Positions 26,945-41,600 of a stretch of DNA of 64,000 bases are shown in pieces. Made by a program: the position numbers and the translations under genes. The DNA is from Hofstenia miamia. Lineage: Eukaryota; Xenacoelomorpha; Acoela. The DNA lies in NCBI GenBank assembly GCA_004352715.1, contig SCFE01000001.1, positions 241,419 through 305,418 of the forward strand. The letters run 5' to 3'. How positions within the stretch are numbered: the first letter of the stretch is position 1; every line of letters begins with the position of its first letter. A model generated the notes under the pieces. The model did not search any database and was not told the origin of the DNA. It was given only the letters and a program-made list of their open reading frames with translations.

Positions 26945-29655
26945 CTAAAATCATTTAAAAACATTGTTAATTCCAGATATATCTGTTTAATCAGAGATAG
27001 AAATTTTGAACAGTACAATTGTAGTGTAGTAGAATGCTTCAGATAAAATTGAATATGTAGGGCACCTATTGATTTAAGAAAAGTCAAAAGAATCAATTTA
27101 AATGTTATCAGCAAATACAAAACCTCCAACTGATAAGTGCACGTATATTTAAGGAATCTTTAAAAATATCAATGCATTTTTCTGCTTGCAACATCGAATA
27201 ATTCTTTGCTTAATCTTTGTAACAGGAACTAAAATTAATCAAGTAGAAGCAGGTGGAGGACTTCGAAAATCAATGCTGTTCAATCGAATAGACTCAGGTT
27301 TAATTAAGCATATGACATTTTAATATAGTGGTGTAAATGTGTAGAAGAGAATTGCAATGTTTATACAGTGCAAAGCGTGATAATTTTTAGAAACTCAGCA
27401 CCGAAGGTTTACATTGAAAATTCAAGAGCAAAATTACATCGGATTAATATTTAAAATAGACAGTCTTGTCAATTAATAATTTAGCATATCTTACGTCTAT
27501 GAGTAGTTACAAATTGAGAACCATTGCTGCATTTATCAAAATCTATAATATAATTTGAAAAGTTCAATATAATATGACAAAAAATATATTGCACAGTATA
27601 TTACAAGTTTGGTTGAATATTATTCCATAAATGGTTATTATTCGATACGGGCTTATCATTTGCAAGCGAATTAGTAAAAGCAAATCGATAGATTAAATTA
27701 TATTTTAGTTAAATAAAATGAAAATTTAACAAATACATTTAATTCAAGTCGTGTTCATTACTTTAAAAATTGAATATTTCGTTTTTGTGTATTTTTATAA
27801 TACATGTATATCATAAGCTACGAGTGTGGGATCTATAATATCGATTAATGGTTGTTTGAACCCCAGCAAGTAAGCCTTGAGCCCAGCCATGTGAAAAGCG
27901 CATTTTCTCCTGACGAGATGGTTCAAAAAACTTGAAATTTGCTATTTTTTGAATTTATGTTGGTTAAAATGCTGGGATGCGCTACTTCCAATTTCAGAAA
28001 TGTGCATATATATTGCTATATACTAGTTGAACGTTTTTTGCAGTCTTTTTTATCTAATCCCATCGAGCATACTGCAAATGCTAATCTAAAACTCTATGGA
28101 ACCGATTACATTTTAGTTACAAGATCTCCTTACACTTCATACGATTGGTAACCAAACATGAAAATGATGGATTTTCTTAAAATACAAGTGTTTTAATTAT
28201 TGGGTCAAACAAGACCCCAAACCACTATTAGCTAGAATTGGGTAACTTTAACCGTAGCCGTAGAATGCACCATTAAGGCTAATGAAATAAATAACAAAGT
28301 GCACCAGGATGTCACTTGGTTAAATGGTTCGTATTTCTCTGTCAATCAGTCGCAAAGCGGCTCTATTACGTAATCATCCATTGAATCAGAAGCATAATTC
28401 AGAGTTAAGTAATTAAGAATTAAAAAGGGCTTTGCAAAAAAGTAAATACGAAAATCATTTATTTTTTGCAAACATGATTATTTATGATTCCATAAAAAAA
28501 ATTATTCTAACAATAAATGGCATAGTGTTATATTGAAAAAATAGTTTGTACAATATAAATACATACAATTATTGTTTATTAGACAAAATGAAACGAAGTG
28601 GAAGCTCCTCCATTACCTTCATACCTTTTTCAGCACATTGATTGCCTCTAAGAGTGTTGAATGCTGATAGTTCTGGATTCCAATGATTTGTAAATGCAGC
28701 AAGAGCTTTCTTATTGTTTAATAAACTTGATGAAGGTCTGAAAAAGTGTTTTCTTTATATGTTTGGTCGTCAAACTAAAAAACTGCCAAATTTTAGAAAA
28801 TAAACCCACATACAGATTGAAATTCTTGTTTTTGGCATTAAAATGTAGGCTAACAAAGCTAAGGTCCTTCTTGAAATCCACAGATGCCTGTAATTTTAAT
28901 GGAAGGCTTCCCCTAATATACAATGTAGCTTCATACTTTAGGGACTTATATACATTTAGACAGCCAGTATTCTGCCAATTGTGGTAAGAATTTTTAGCTG
29001 TTTTCTCCATTCTTTAGAGTTCAATTAGATCTATCTTACTATATTAAAATTATAGTTTTACTTACTATATTCTTTGTATAATTAAGACTTTTGTTAATTA
29101 CAAATTGCGAATTCCTATTCAACTATTTCAACTGACACTTTTGGAATCCTATAACTCTGTAACTCTTGATGCAATAGACTAGCAATGTATATCAAAATGT
29201 ACATGACTGTGATCATGTGAAACTATTTTTTATTTTTTGGAATTATCAATACTGAATGCACAATTTTGGCCAAAAGAAATTGTCAAAATTCTCACTTTTT
29301 CAATATGAGATTTTTACAATTAATAGAGTAAACTATCTTTGGAGACCTATATAGCTCCATGACTTTTTATGCTATTGACACAATTTGCATACCATTCGAG
29401 TAGTTCTACGGCAAACTTGTTATCATTTTGAAGATTTCCTCAATTTCCACCGGATTATGATATTTTTACTTTTTTTCCTAGCTCATACATTTTATTTTCA
29501 TATTTATATTATATTAATCAAATTTCACCTAGGGGCGTGAATTTTTTTTAAACTAGAAAGAAAATAAACATTTCTTTAATGTTTTACAGAAAAGCTCATC
29601 AAAAAAATAATATGAGGTTCTCCAAATTGTACAAAAAGTTAATAAAGTCCTACCC

Positions 29656-29693
<38 letters not shown>

Positions 29694-32600
29694 AATGTTG
29701 TTAACAAATAGACTACGTAGGTAGAAATTTTAATAAACTATTTTCAATCATTTGGATTGTGCTGGTTCTAAAAATTATATTTTGAGCAGATTTTAACTAA
29801 ACATTTCTAGCTTTGAAAACAATGTTTTAATGCAGTACTCACGCATGGATACCAGAATCAATAATAACATCAACTGACTTTCTTCCTTTGATATCAAAAA
29901 CCGATAAGGAAACGTTTGGAATGACTTCGCCAACCTAAACAAACATTAATTAATATACTTAAGGTTTGGCTTCTCAGGTTTATTAGTTTAACGCAGTTCA
30001 GGAATTTCTGAAAATTTTTGATACAAAAACAAGCTAATAAATGAAATAACTTTCAAGGCTTACTGCATTTTCTTGTTTGTATTAGTTAGTGTGCTTTTCA
30101 TTCTGAATTTAATATACAAGATGCCAAATACCTTTGTAGTTTTTAGACTCTCAAATTTGCTTGCATTTCCTGCTAATTAAAGCTTTCTGAGATGAGATCA
30201 TTGTTATTTCTACCTGCAAAATTGAAATTATCCGAACAAAATTTGCATTAATTTTTTAACTGAAAGTCCAAAATGACTAAAGGCCAGGTAATATTTTGAC
30301 TGTCCACGTCTTCAGCCATACTCTTGCTGATTAAATCACATTCCATCTTTGGCGTAGATAGAAATACAGATTTTATGCATACTTAACAAGATACACATAT
30401 TATTCTTTTTGGCAAAGGTCAAAATTGACCGGTTTTGGACCTTGATGGGAGTCTGTTTTGTGCCTTTCTAATGGTTTTAGTTTCATGAATGCATTGAAAA
30501 ATATAATAACATATTTTCTGATTATCAATTTTTTGCGATTCAAGATATTTAACAAAAATGATGGCTTGGCTTTCTAGCGTTAAGTACACAATATTTTTAA
30601 TATCAATTATAGCTAAATTTTTGTCCAGTCAACAAATTCATGGCTTAATACTTAAGTTAAGTAGGCTAATTGTGAGGGTTATCAAAATGGGAACCTAATT
30701 TTTTGCAATCGCAGATAAAATAGATTGTGAATTGGCTCTGAAAAATACATTTGAATTAATAAAATTAGCTATTCAAAGATGACCTCGCAGATCACATCTA
30801 TGTTATTGGTGACTTTTAACTCGCTAAAAATATTAATTGGGATAAATGCTGTGGTGCACCTTCAACCGTAATCCGAGCCTTTCAGTACATTTGGACATGA
30901 ATATGAGTGTTTGGGGAAGTCAGGTGATTGCACTAAATGAGAGCAGAAAATTTCTTATCATCTTTGATACGAATTTTTGTGCAACAGTTGAAAAAGAAGA
31001 TGCTGGTTTTTTTGCTAAGAGTTTACAGAAGGATTTGTTAGGAAGTGGTAAAGTAAATGAGTCTCTAAAATCATGTTAGCAATTGTATAATCTCAAATGT
31101 TAACTAGATGGAAATTGAGCACTCGTATCTTCTAGTTAATGGGTTATGGAAACAATTAGCACGGTTTTGCACACTATATTGCATGCGGAAGGCAACCCAA
31201 NGTTTTGTGCCTTTCTAATGGTTTTAGTTTCATGAATGCATTGAAAAATATAATAACATATTTTCTGATTATCAATTTTTTGCGATTCAAGATATTTAAC
31301 AAAAATGATGGCTTGGCTTTCTAGCGTTAAGTACACAATATTTTTAATATCAATTATAGCTAAATTTTTGTCCAGTCAACAAATTCATGGCTTAATACTT
31401 AAGTTAAGTAGGCTAATTGTGAGGGTTATCAAAATGGGAACCTAATTTTTTGCAATCGCAGATAAAATAGATTGTGAATTGGCTCTGAAAAATACATTTG
31501 AATTAATAAAATTAGCTATTCAAAGATGACCTCGCAGATCACATCTATGTTATTGGTGACTTTTAACTCGCTAAAAATATTAATTGGGATAAATGCTGTG
31601 GTGCACCTTCAACCGTAATCCGAGCCTTTCAGTACATTTGGACATGAATATGAGTGTTTGGGGAAGTCAGGTGATTGCACTAAATGAGAGCAGAAAATTT
31701 CTTATCATCTTTGATACGAATTTTTGTGCAACAGTTGAAAAAGAAGATGCTGGTTTTTTTGCTAAGAGTTTACAGAAGGATTTGTTAGGAAGTGGTAAAG
31801 TAAATGAGTCTCTAAAATCATGTTAGCAATTGTATAATCTCAAATGTTAACTAGATGGAAATTGAGCACTCGTATCTTCTAGTTAATGGGTTATGGAAAC
31901 AATTAGCACGGTTTTGCACACTATATTGCATGCGGAAGGCAACCCAAAGCCAAATTTCCCTATAGTTAATGCTAACGCGTTAGTTAATGCCAAAATATCT
32001 ATGATATACGTTGGTTCATACTGTTATTTTAGAGTATTCTTTTTGGACCACATCCTTTAGTTGTGCGCTTTTTTCTCATCCTAACGATTTACACTTGAGT
32101 ATATAAAAGAAAGACTTTCCTGTATCACATTCTAATGAAGGAAGATAACTTAAAGTTATCATTTACAAAATAGAATGTTCCAAAGTTATTCTAAGGGTTT
32201 TATTGGCTCTTCTTTCGGAACAGTAACAGCAATTAATTTCTAAAAAAAATGTCACTCACATATTGTGTTGAATATTACATTTTGTTTGGAATTGGAATTT
32301 TTGAAATAGATTACCTCCTGCTCCGACTGGGTTCATTTAAAATTCATGAACACTTTGGACAGTGCTGGGTTTTCCAAAAAAAGGACCAACTGCATGCACA
32401 GCGAATTTGTGGTTTTTGGCTTTGGGGTCACTCAAAGAATCTCGATTGCTCCACAAAACGTGAGTAAATCAATGATCTCAAAGTGAAAATCCGGTTGCTT
32501 TTCATGTCTTTATTGACGAATCATGTTTGAGTGCGATCAGTGACATTGAGACAGTAAGGCACATTGTATAAAGATTAAGTAACCCTCACTGTTTTACTCA

Positions 32601-35600
32601 GAAGTTTGCTGTTCGCATTTTATAAACGTTTTTGAAGAAAATGGAATTTTTCACTACCATTTTGTGACAAACTTCAAATTACATTGATTTGGATTTGTCC
32701 GAAAATATACATGTAGTAAATTAAAAGATCATAACCAGAAGTGCATGTCTGCCATTTAAGGAATTCAAATTACAATCAAAATAATATGTTCAATGCAATA
32801 CGTGAGGGAAATGTTGAGGAAATTGCTTACACCGTACGGAAAGAGAGCCTAAGGGTGCATTCACACAGAAAGCTTGCGATATAGCGCTTGTATTTTTAAC
32901 ACATGTTTTAAGATAGTTGAATTCACACAGAAAGCGAGCGATAAAGCCAATCTTGAGATTTAAACAAGAGGAAATAAAGGAGGGTATTCACACAGAGAGA
33001 TTGCGATATCGCGCTTGTAATTTAAACACATGTTTTAAGATAGTAGCATTCACACAGACGGCGTGCGCTTGCTATATTTTTTAACACATGTTTTAAGATA
33101 GTTGAATTCACACAGAAAGCGAGCTTGCGCTTGCGATAGATTTCTAGCAATGTATTAATACGAGAGTGTTCACACAGAACGCGAGCTTTTAATTGCTATT
33201 AGGAAAATATTCAATAATATTCTCTACACATTGTTATATTTTATTGCATTTGAGCGAATCAAAGTGGATAATTTTTAATATGTAAACATTATTACAATTT
33301 AATTGATCTTTATGTAAATAACTAACTGAAAATCATTTGATACAATGGAATCTATGCGATTAGACAGCCTATTAAATTCTTCATTAAAATTATTGTTTTT
33401 CTTAAATTATTTAATATTTTGATAAACCTTAATGCAATTTATATTTTTTGAAATTCTAAATTACGGGTGAATTAAAAAACTTTTTCTAATTTAGGCAGAT
33501 TTTAAGAATATAGAAATCAAAACATTTTTTATTAATAGCAGTTAATATAGTTCAACTAGTAACTGCTATAAATAAAAAATGTTGTGGACAAAACCTATTT
33601 TACAAATATGTTCAATAATACCATTTTTGTGATAATATTAAATAATAATTTGAAACTAAATACATTATACGTACTTCGTACAAATTTTTGGCATGAATTT
33701 AAATTATTGGGAGATGTCATCGTCAAAAATATTTAGCATGTTTAAAATCAAATTTACAATCTTTTACAATCGCGCACTCGCGCGCTTTCTGTGTGAATAG
33801 AACTATCTTTAAACATGTGTTAGAAAATATCGCTCGCGCTAGGCTTTAATTGGGATTGCGATAAATCTTTCTGTGTGAATGCTCTCTCAGTAACTCAACT
33901 GTTTAAATCTCTAGCGAGCCCAAGCTCGCACAATCGCGCTGTGTGAACACCCTGGCTTTAATACATTGCTAGAAAATATCGCAAGCACAATCGCGCTGTG
34001 TGAACACTCTGGCTTTAATACATTGCTAGAAAATATCGCAATCTCTCTGTGTGAATACCCAAGATTTAAAGCTAGCGCAAGCTCGCTTTCTGTGTGAACG
34101 GAAAAAGCTCGCTCTAGCAAGCACAATCTTTCTGTGTGAATGCGCCCTAACAATAACCCTAACTCTTAGACTAAATATGGGATACTCTGTTTTTCCAAAT
34201 TACTCTGGCAATTGCGACATTGAATAAATATAGAATGACTGCTTTATATGTCTACAGAAAATATTTCTCTTCTGGTCCGATCAGTGTGAATCCGGTCATG
34301 CTCAACTAAGTCATACAACTGTAAATTGAAAAGAATTGCAAAAATTTTATATCTTCTTTCTATAATGTGTCTTTTGTTCCGTTCTACTATATTCTGATAT
34401 GTTATAAAATGTTAGAACAATTACCTTTACAAATGGAAGCTTCATTTTTTTAATGCCATCTTCTTCATATGAAATTATATCAGTTTTATTAACATTTTTA
34501 TCATCAAAGTTTGCGTAAATAAGCCAACTACTTTTCGTGAACCAAAGTGCGATGTCTGACTTTAAAATTTCACCTAAAAACTTACTTATTAAATTAAAAC
34601 GGACAAAGCAAAATGCGTCATATCATTTACTTAATAAATATTACATGCATAATTTACTAAAATGAAAATACTCTCTAATTATAAAAATGATGTTAGTCAT
34701 TATCAACATCATCATATCCCTTAAAATTTATTGCAATTTACTGCAATAGAGATAATACTTTTAAAGATGAAAGGTTTCTTTTTAAAAAACATTCGAAGTT
34801 CTGAAGTTTCATGTAATAATTTCTTAACTCTAAAGGCTTATTGTATACCTATGGTTTTGTCAAAATATTGGAACAAATTTCTTCAAACCTATTAAGAAAT
34901 TGGAATGTTTTAGGAAATGGACACATCTATGGGTAAATGTGATTAGATGAAAAGGGAAGATTGGTGCGAAAGAATATACCTATGCCTGGAAACCGTAAGG
35001 GCTATGCGCAAATCGTCCTAGAGAGTACCTCCTCGAGGTGGTTTCTGGATATTAATAACTAACAGTCAATGGGCACGTCGGTATACGGAGTCCCGCAGCT
35101 ACATCAGACGTTAAAACCAAGGTAGAAGAAGGTGCCAACATATGTATTTTGAGCATATCGGAGCGGTAACGGTCGCGAAACCTGTCTGTTTCAGTTTTTC
35201 GGGTAGACAGGCAGCGACGCTGTGGAAACACTGTTAGCGAGACTGCTACTGGTGCCAGCCCATGAGTGCGTCTCATGGGGCAGTCATGCAAGTTTAATTC
35301 CTTGCTTTTGGCTTATGAGATAGGCCAAGGCCAGTACTTGCTGTGCCTTTCCTGTGAGGCAGCTTTGCTGTGTCATAGGTAGTTTGACCCAACATGTCTT
35401 TTAACTGAAGATTTTATTCACTAGATGTTTTGTATTCAGTGAATACGTCCGCGTACTCCAATATAATTTTCGGATCCTTATAGCAACCAGCAGGTGCTCT
35501 CTTAGTTACCACCGTTAGTAGCCTTGGTTGGCCAAAGCGGGAGAGGGGCAACCAATTTCAACTGAAGTTCAGCCTTGGGCTTCACTCTTCTGATTAGACC

Positions 35601-38600
35601 CAACATTAATGAGCACTCTGCCTGCCAGGGGCCACCAGAGGTTTCTCACTATCAAACAGGCCTTAGTCGCATACTTCCAGGGTTTAAGGTCCGGAACCGG
35701 ATCGTGGCTATGCCAAATGAGTTAGTCTCTTGACTTCTTCAGTAACCCCACCACACCTGTGCCTGGGAATCCAATCGACAGTGCGCCAAAATCATATTAG
35801 AAAGTGGCCTCCAAACAGCGATTCCAGGGTATGTCAATACTTGAGGGGTGCGTCGTTTTGTGAATGCCCGTACCTACAATGGACGTTAAGAAAAAGAAGG
35901 AGGTGCGCCATATGTACATGCGCATGTGGGGGCGGTGACGGTCGTGGAGCCTGTTTTTTGGTTTTAGTGGAAAGGCAGTGGCACAGTGGAAACAGTGATA
36001 GCAAGACTGCTCGTTGGTGCCCCGTATGAGTGCGTTTCATGAAACAGTTTTGCCAGGAATAACACTGTTTCCTTTCTTCTGACCTATGAGATAAGTGAAG
36101 AGCTAGTGCTTGCTGTGCCTTGTGTGAAGCAGCTTTGTTGTGTCATACTTGTTTCTTGCTTGCAGCCGGCACTCAATATGCTACCACCATTACTAGCCTT
36201 TTTTGGCCAAAGCGGGAGAGACGCAATCCTCTCAATAGAAAGTTCGGACTTCGGCTTCATTGTCACTTTTAAACCGACCTTAGTGGGTACAATTCTAAGG
36301 GTAAGCTCCGGTATTTAACAATATATTTACTATCTGACTTGGCATACATCTGAACAAGATAAATTATATTTACAAAATAAAATTAGTTAAATAATTATAT
36401 TTAACATCATTGCAAAAATTGGGTAAATCCCAATACCAAGTAATTAAAAAACCATACATTAATAATAATATAGATCGGTACTCTTAATATAAATAAAAAA
36501 ACCTCTGAAGAGAAAATTCCCTTCATATAAAGTCTTTTCAATCTGCTGGATACTTTTACAAAAGTTTTTTGCATTTATTATAGTTAGTTAGATATCTTAC
36601 AGATTTTTTTCTGTGGTTTCTAAGATACTTATTGCTTTTTGGATAAAATTTTGTATAGTATAGTTTTGAAATAAATATACATGTATATATAAATTTTCCC
36701 TTAAGGTTGAATGACTGAATGAAAACTGATTGAATCAAAACTCTTTTTCTATTTTTAGCTGACATAAAAATTACAAGAAACTAGACATAATTCCAATCCT
36801 AGACGTGATTAAATTCATGTTTTCAAAATCGATTTAGATGCTCTGGAAGAAATTTACTGATGTGTCAAGAGAGTGGGTCACTTTTTGAAGAATGCGTTGA
36901 AATTTGAATTTTTAGTGTATATCTCTTGGACATATCGTGAATTGACAGTTGCTAATCCCCATTGAAATCTTGATTCCTAGATTACTTGGCTACCGCGAAA
37001 TTGAGAAAACTTTGTCAAGATGTGTAAATAAAATTGTGGAACTCTACAGTAAGTGGGATACAGAAATTAATTCACACAAATTCTCCAGAAAGAACATATG
37101 TCTAGTCAATTGGCAAATGATGCTGCACTGACTCCACAGCCATATATAAATCAAACTTTTAGCTCTGTAATAAATTCAATTGTTAAGTAACATAAAACAA
37201 TATATCTTCTGTTCCAAGAAATAGACTGTCAGTTTGTAGTTAGTTCTCCTAAATACAAACGAATCATTCTCTAATGAAGAAAATGAACTCATCGAAATCT
37301 GCTTACTGTAGATTTGACCTACAGGTATAATGAAGTGATTTCACTATCTGAGCTAAAAGTATCTACTATTTAATTTCCATCATATTCGTTGAATTGTTTA
37401 AAACTTCAGAAAAAGAATTTTCTAAATCATTATACAAGATAATGAATAAAATATATACAAGATAGAGAATTCAAAGTCTGAGAAGGCGAGACATTATGAG
37501 AGTTTTCGCTCTAGTTTCACAAGTCTGAGTGTATGGAGGCAATAATATAATGAGTGAATAATATTTCACTAATAAATTTCTTTACTAAAAAGTGACGACT
37601 TAGAATGTAATTTTCAAAAAAAAACACTTCTATTTTTTATAGCAATAACAATGAAAAGCCACATTCTTGCTCATAAAAATTCGAAGTTTATTTGACAAAA
37701 AATTGAGACTAGCATCGTTACAGCTTACTTACACTTTGTAATTATGCTGCACAGATACGCTTAATCTTGCAGCTCAAATTTTGTAACATCTACACCCACT
37801 GTTTACTTGTTGAATTATTAAAATATAACGCCTGCAGCACATAAATTGCATATTTTATTCCCAAAATACTTAATGACGTCATTTGGCGCTCTATAGAAAT
37901 AAATTCAATCTGTTCCTTATTCTACATAAAAACAATGCAATTTTCATCTAACATTTGTATTTAAAATTTGCATAGCATTTCTGATGAATATCGTGTCTTC
38001 ACGTCTAGATAAAAGAAGTTTTTCAGAATGAACTGTTAAGCATAACGAATAAAATAAGAATGATGAGATCTTAGTAAAGGAATTTTTGTCATTAATGGAT
38101 TAAATTTTGTGGCAATAACTGATTCACAGATAAAGCAAACAAATCTCATTTATCAAATTTTTTAATAAACATATTCTCATAATTACTGATTTGAAACTCA
38201 CTGTGGCAAAAAGTACTCCATTTCAATTAAAGAACACACATACACAGCAATTTTCCATTAAATATTAAGATTTACAATTTTTCTTTTAGATTTTTGATAG
38301 AATTAATTTAATTTTAAAATACTTCTTCACAACATTTATTTTCATAAATATTTTTTCACTATGAGCAGAAATTATTTAAGTTAATCAACCACCAAATTAC
38401 GTTTTTAGAGATTATAGGCATTTATTTTTTCGACGCTACTAGTTTTAATAATGGATTATAATTTTGAACTTTATTTCAGATAAATTCAATATTTGTTTTA
38501 TGTCACTACTGGGGTGATTTTTTTAACCTAAATCATTTGAAATTTTGACCCAAAAATTTTTACTTTTTGACCTAAAAACCTAATTTTTTGCCTAAAAAAT

Positions 38601-41600
38601 TGACATTAAGATTTTTTAGCTTTTGTAAAATTCTAATATTCTATGCTAGACCTAATCGACAATGTAGTAAGAAGCACCAATATAGGACTGCACATTATCC
38701 CTGGAATTTTTATTGTTTTAAGAATGCTTTTTAGCATTAAAAAGAACCTTTCCAAGGAAACAAGAGAGCACTTGCTATTTTCTGCAATCCAGATTCTGTA
38801 AGATTTAATGAACCGATTGCACCGATTATCATGTAATATGTAGTTTTGAATTTTCGGTGAAGCATCCAAAATTGAGGTTGATTCAGACTCAAAGCAGTTT
38901 CCAAGTCGAACTCATTTCATAAACTCAACAATGACACCCTTATTAATGTCATTTTTATAAACATTGACAAAATATTCAAATAGTAATTAAATGTTTGATT
39001 TAACTTATTACTGTTTTAATAGTTAAAATTTTAAGTGTTATTTTCCCGTTTTGTAACCAAGAAATTTATATTTTTAAAAGCTAAACAAATTGAAAATGAG
39101 GGTCAAAGCTTATAGGTATAGACTTCCTCCTACTTAAACTTTTGGTTACAATTTTAATGCAAAACTCATAATTTCATCAAATCCTTTTCTATTAAAATAT
39201 ATTGTTAATTTTCTGCATTATGGGCTTCTAAAGAGATTTTTCTGAAATTTAGTCATAAATTGTTTCTCTTCCAAAAAATTTGAACTAAAAATTTGACCAC
39301 AACGAAAATTTCAAAATGTTTTTACCTAATTCCAAATGTTGTAAAATTTTAACATTATTTTGACCTTAAAATTTTTAAAATATGCATGCATATGCATTAA
39401 AAAAATAAATTTCTAAATATTTAGATAAAGTTGACCTATATTTCAATTTTGACTTTTTTACTTTTGTTCGCCCTAATTATTACTCGTAATTCGTAATCAG
39501 TCCAATAAACAAAAGTTCAATTCAGTAAGATTTGAGACTCTAAAACTAATTTTACTATTTTTGCACTATATTTTCGTGTGATTTTCAGATGAATTATTTT
39601 GAATTTTTGAAATTAATGTTACACCTATTGTCTTGCAAGCTACATGACAATTTGAAGCAGTGATGCAGTTGCTGACGACAAGAATTCAATAATATTGACT
39701 TACGGATTGGTGTCCAGAACAATATGACGTGTAAAGTGATGACAATGCCTGTTTAATGGATGATGGTTATTATTAATATTATTCATTTTGAAAATATGCG
39801 AACTGTTTTAAATTTATCACCTAGTATTTTGAGGATCTTTTACTTGCGCTGTGGTGTACAGATCCAATTGTAATATATTTTTCATAAATGCTTCGAACTC
39901 TGTTATTATCTGCACTTTTAAGGGCTTTATGCAGGAATTGACAAAAAGATACAATTCTCAAAGTTGATAAATTATAAAAATAAGGAATGCTTATATTTAC
40001 AATTACACAAAAATAGATCAAAGTACAGCAGTAAAGTTTGAACTACGATATATATATATATATATAATATATCCTTAGGGTGTGAATCAAATAAATTTCT
40101 CGACAAAGCTTTCAAATTTTAAAATATAATGTATAAATGATGCAGTGACAAACATAATAACATAATACTGTTCGTCAATTTTGATAATATATTGCTACAA
40201 TACAGATTATACTTTGGGTCAATTAAATACTGTGGAATTTGTAAAAAGCATTTATATTAGCTTCGGTGACCAATTTAGAATCCTTGAAAGCCAAAAAATA
40301 TTTCTTGTACACCAATCAATATTTCCGTATTTTCGAATCAAAGCTCTATCAAAGAGAATATTTTAGATTTATAAATTTTTTGAGTACCTTGGCTAACATT
40401 AAATAATCAATTCAATGAAATAAAAATTTTAAAACTCTAAGAGATTCGAAGTTTGAGGAATTTTATCTTATAAACATTTAACATCTTTAAAATTAGAACA
40501 ATGTTGAAGTTACCAATTTTGATCTTAAGAAAATATATTTTTTCTGAATTTAGTCCCTAGAAGGATATTAAGTGCAGTAAAATTAGTTGAGAATGAATCA
40601 TGTTTTCTTAAAAATATTTGTGAGTATCTATCTAAATTATTACTTGAATCTTCAAATAGCCATTATTTTATCTACCCTTTTTGCATTTACTTTTTCAACA
40701 AAGCAGTATTTTTGCTTAAATGTGCACTATTAAATTTAGGAAAGCAATTTAATTTTCAATTGGAGTTAACAATTGTAAAAATACAATTTGCTTTACCATC
40801 ACCAATAACTGCATTCTATCAAATAGTAACAGAATCCTGTCATTCAAAGTGCAGTCGCAGTAAATTCCTAAGAAATTTTCACTTTAATGGGAATTTTATG
40901 GATGAATAATTTAGAGTAATTAATTTCATATCGTAAGCTCAGGTGTTCTCTAAATATATCAGAGTAGATTAACGTCTTAGTTTACAGTTTCGCATAATGT
41001 AAAATGACAAATGCATTATTTCATTGATCATGCAACTTAATCTATAAGTGATTAACATATACACACAAATAATTAATTTAAGCTTAACGTTCTGTTTGAA
41101 ATGCCTAACAAGACATTTATCCAATTACATAATTATACGAAAATTGTGGAATTTCCAAGCAAATTCCTTGCTGAGTAATGATGCACTTCGAAAAAATTAG
41201 AATCACATTCATGAAATTTCATAAGAGGAATATGAAGGTTAAGCCGCTACATCATTCAATATTTAAAGAACATTATACTGTATTATTTTTCCTGTCTCGT
41301 TATGTACATAAATATAACACATAAAAATTCTTATGAACATGTTCCTTTTCAAATTCTGCTGAAACTTACAATATCAAAAAATTGAAAAATATATATCTGA
41401 AGCACATGATTAGAGTAAGGAGGGAGGAACAGCGTGATATAACTATTTATCCTTAAGCACTGTTTGTATAAGTATATATGGTGTCTACTAATTTCATCTC
41501 CATGCATATGTCAATTTTCTTTTCAAGTTCCTTATCATAGCATCCATATGCAAGAACCAAGAGATACCTAATTGATGTGATTAGATGAAATCAAATGATT

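Larger units (their letters stand above)
15013..29842 (-). other. 14.8-kb transposon-filled intron of the DPP6/10-like gene
   Basis: It separates exons 7 and 8, whose phases fit (GC + T). It holds the foldback element with a nested LINE, a Penelope-like element, CR1/Jockey pieces, two N gaps and the small gene at 28569-29010. Stretches without any recognised feature: 15013-16078, 19766-20470, 26943-28568 and 29011-29842. These are A/T-rich with (TA)n runs. Confidence 0.7.
29935..34424 (-). other. 4.5-kb intron of the DPP6/10-like gene
   Basis: Lies between exons 6 and 7. Contains the 746-bp duplication and the foldback MITE. 29935-30454 and 31948-32852 show no supported gene. Confidence 0.7.

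Noticed and set aside
26659-27129. Frames with long runs of Ile-Tyr or X
   Set aside because: Translations of (TA)n arrays and N gaps.
28814-29010. Galectin domain in the nested small gene
   Set aside because: Only the strand pattern and an H-F-N resemble galectins; the sugar-binding Arg, the second Asn and the W-x-x-E residues are missing.
32853-34147. Regularly spaced CACACAG repeats resembling a CRISPR-type array
   Set aside because: The units are diverged, mirror-imaged in two arms and bounded by inverted repeats with a TAA duplication in a eukaryotic intron; a MITE explains them.
36949-37131. LLGYREIEKTLSRCVNKIVELY with a GTAAGT donor
   Set aside because: Attractive but isolated; no homologous family recognised and no phase-compatible neighbour.
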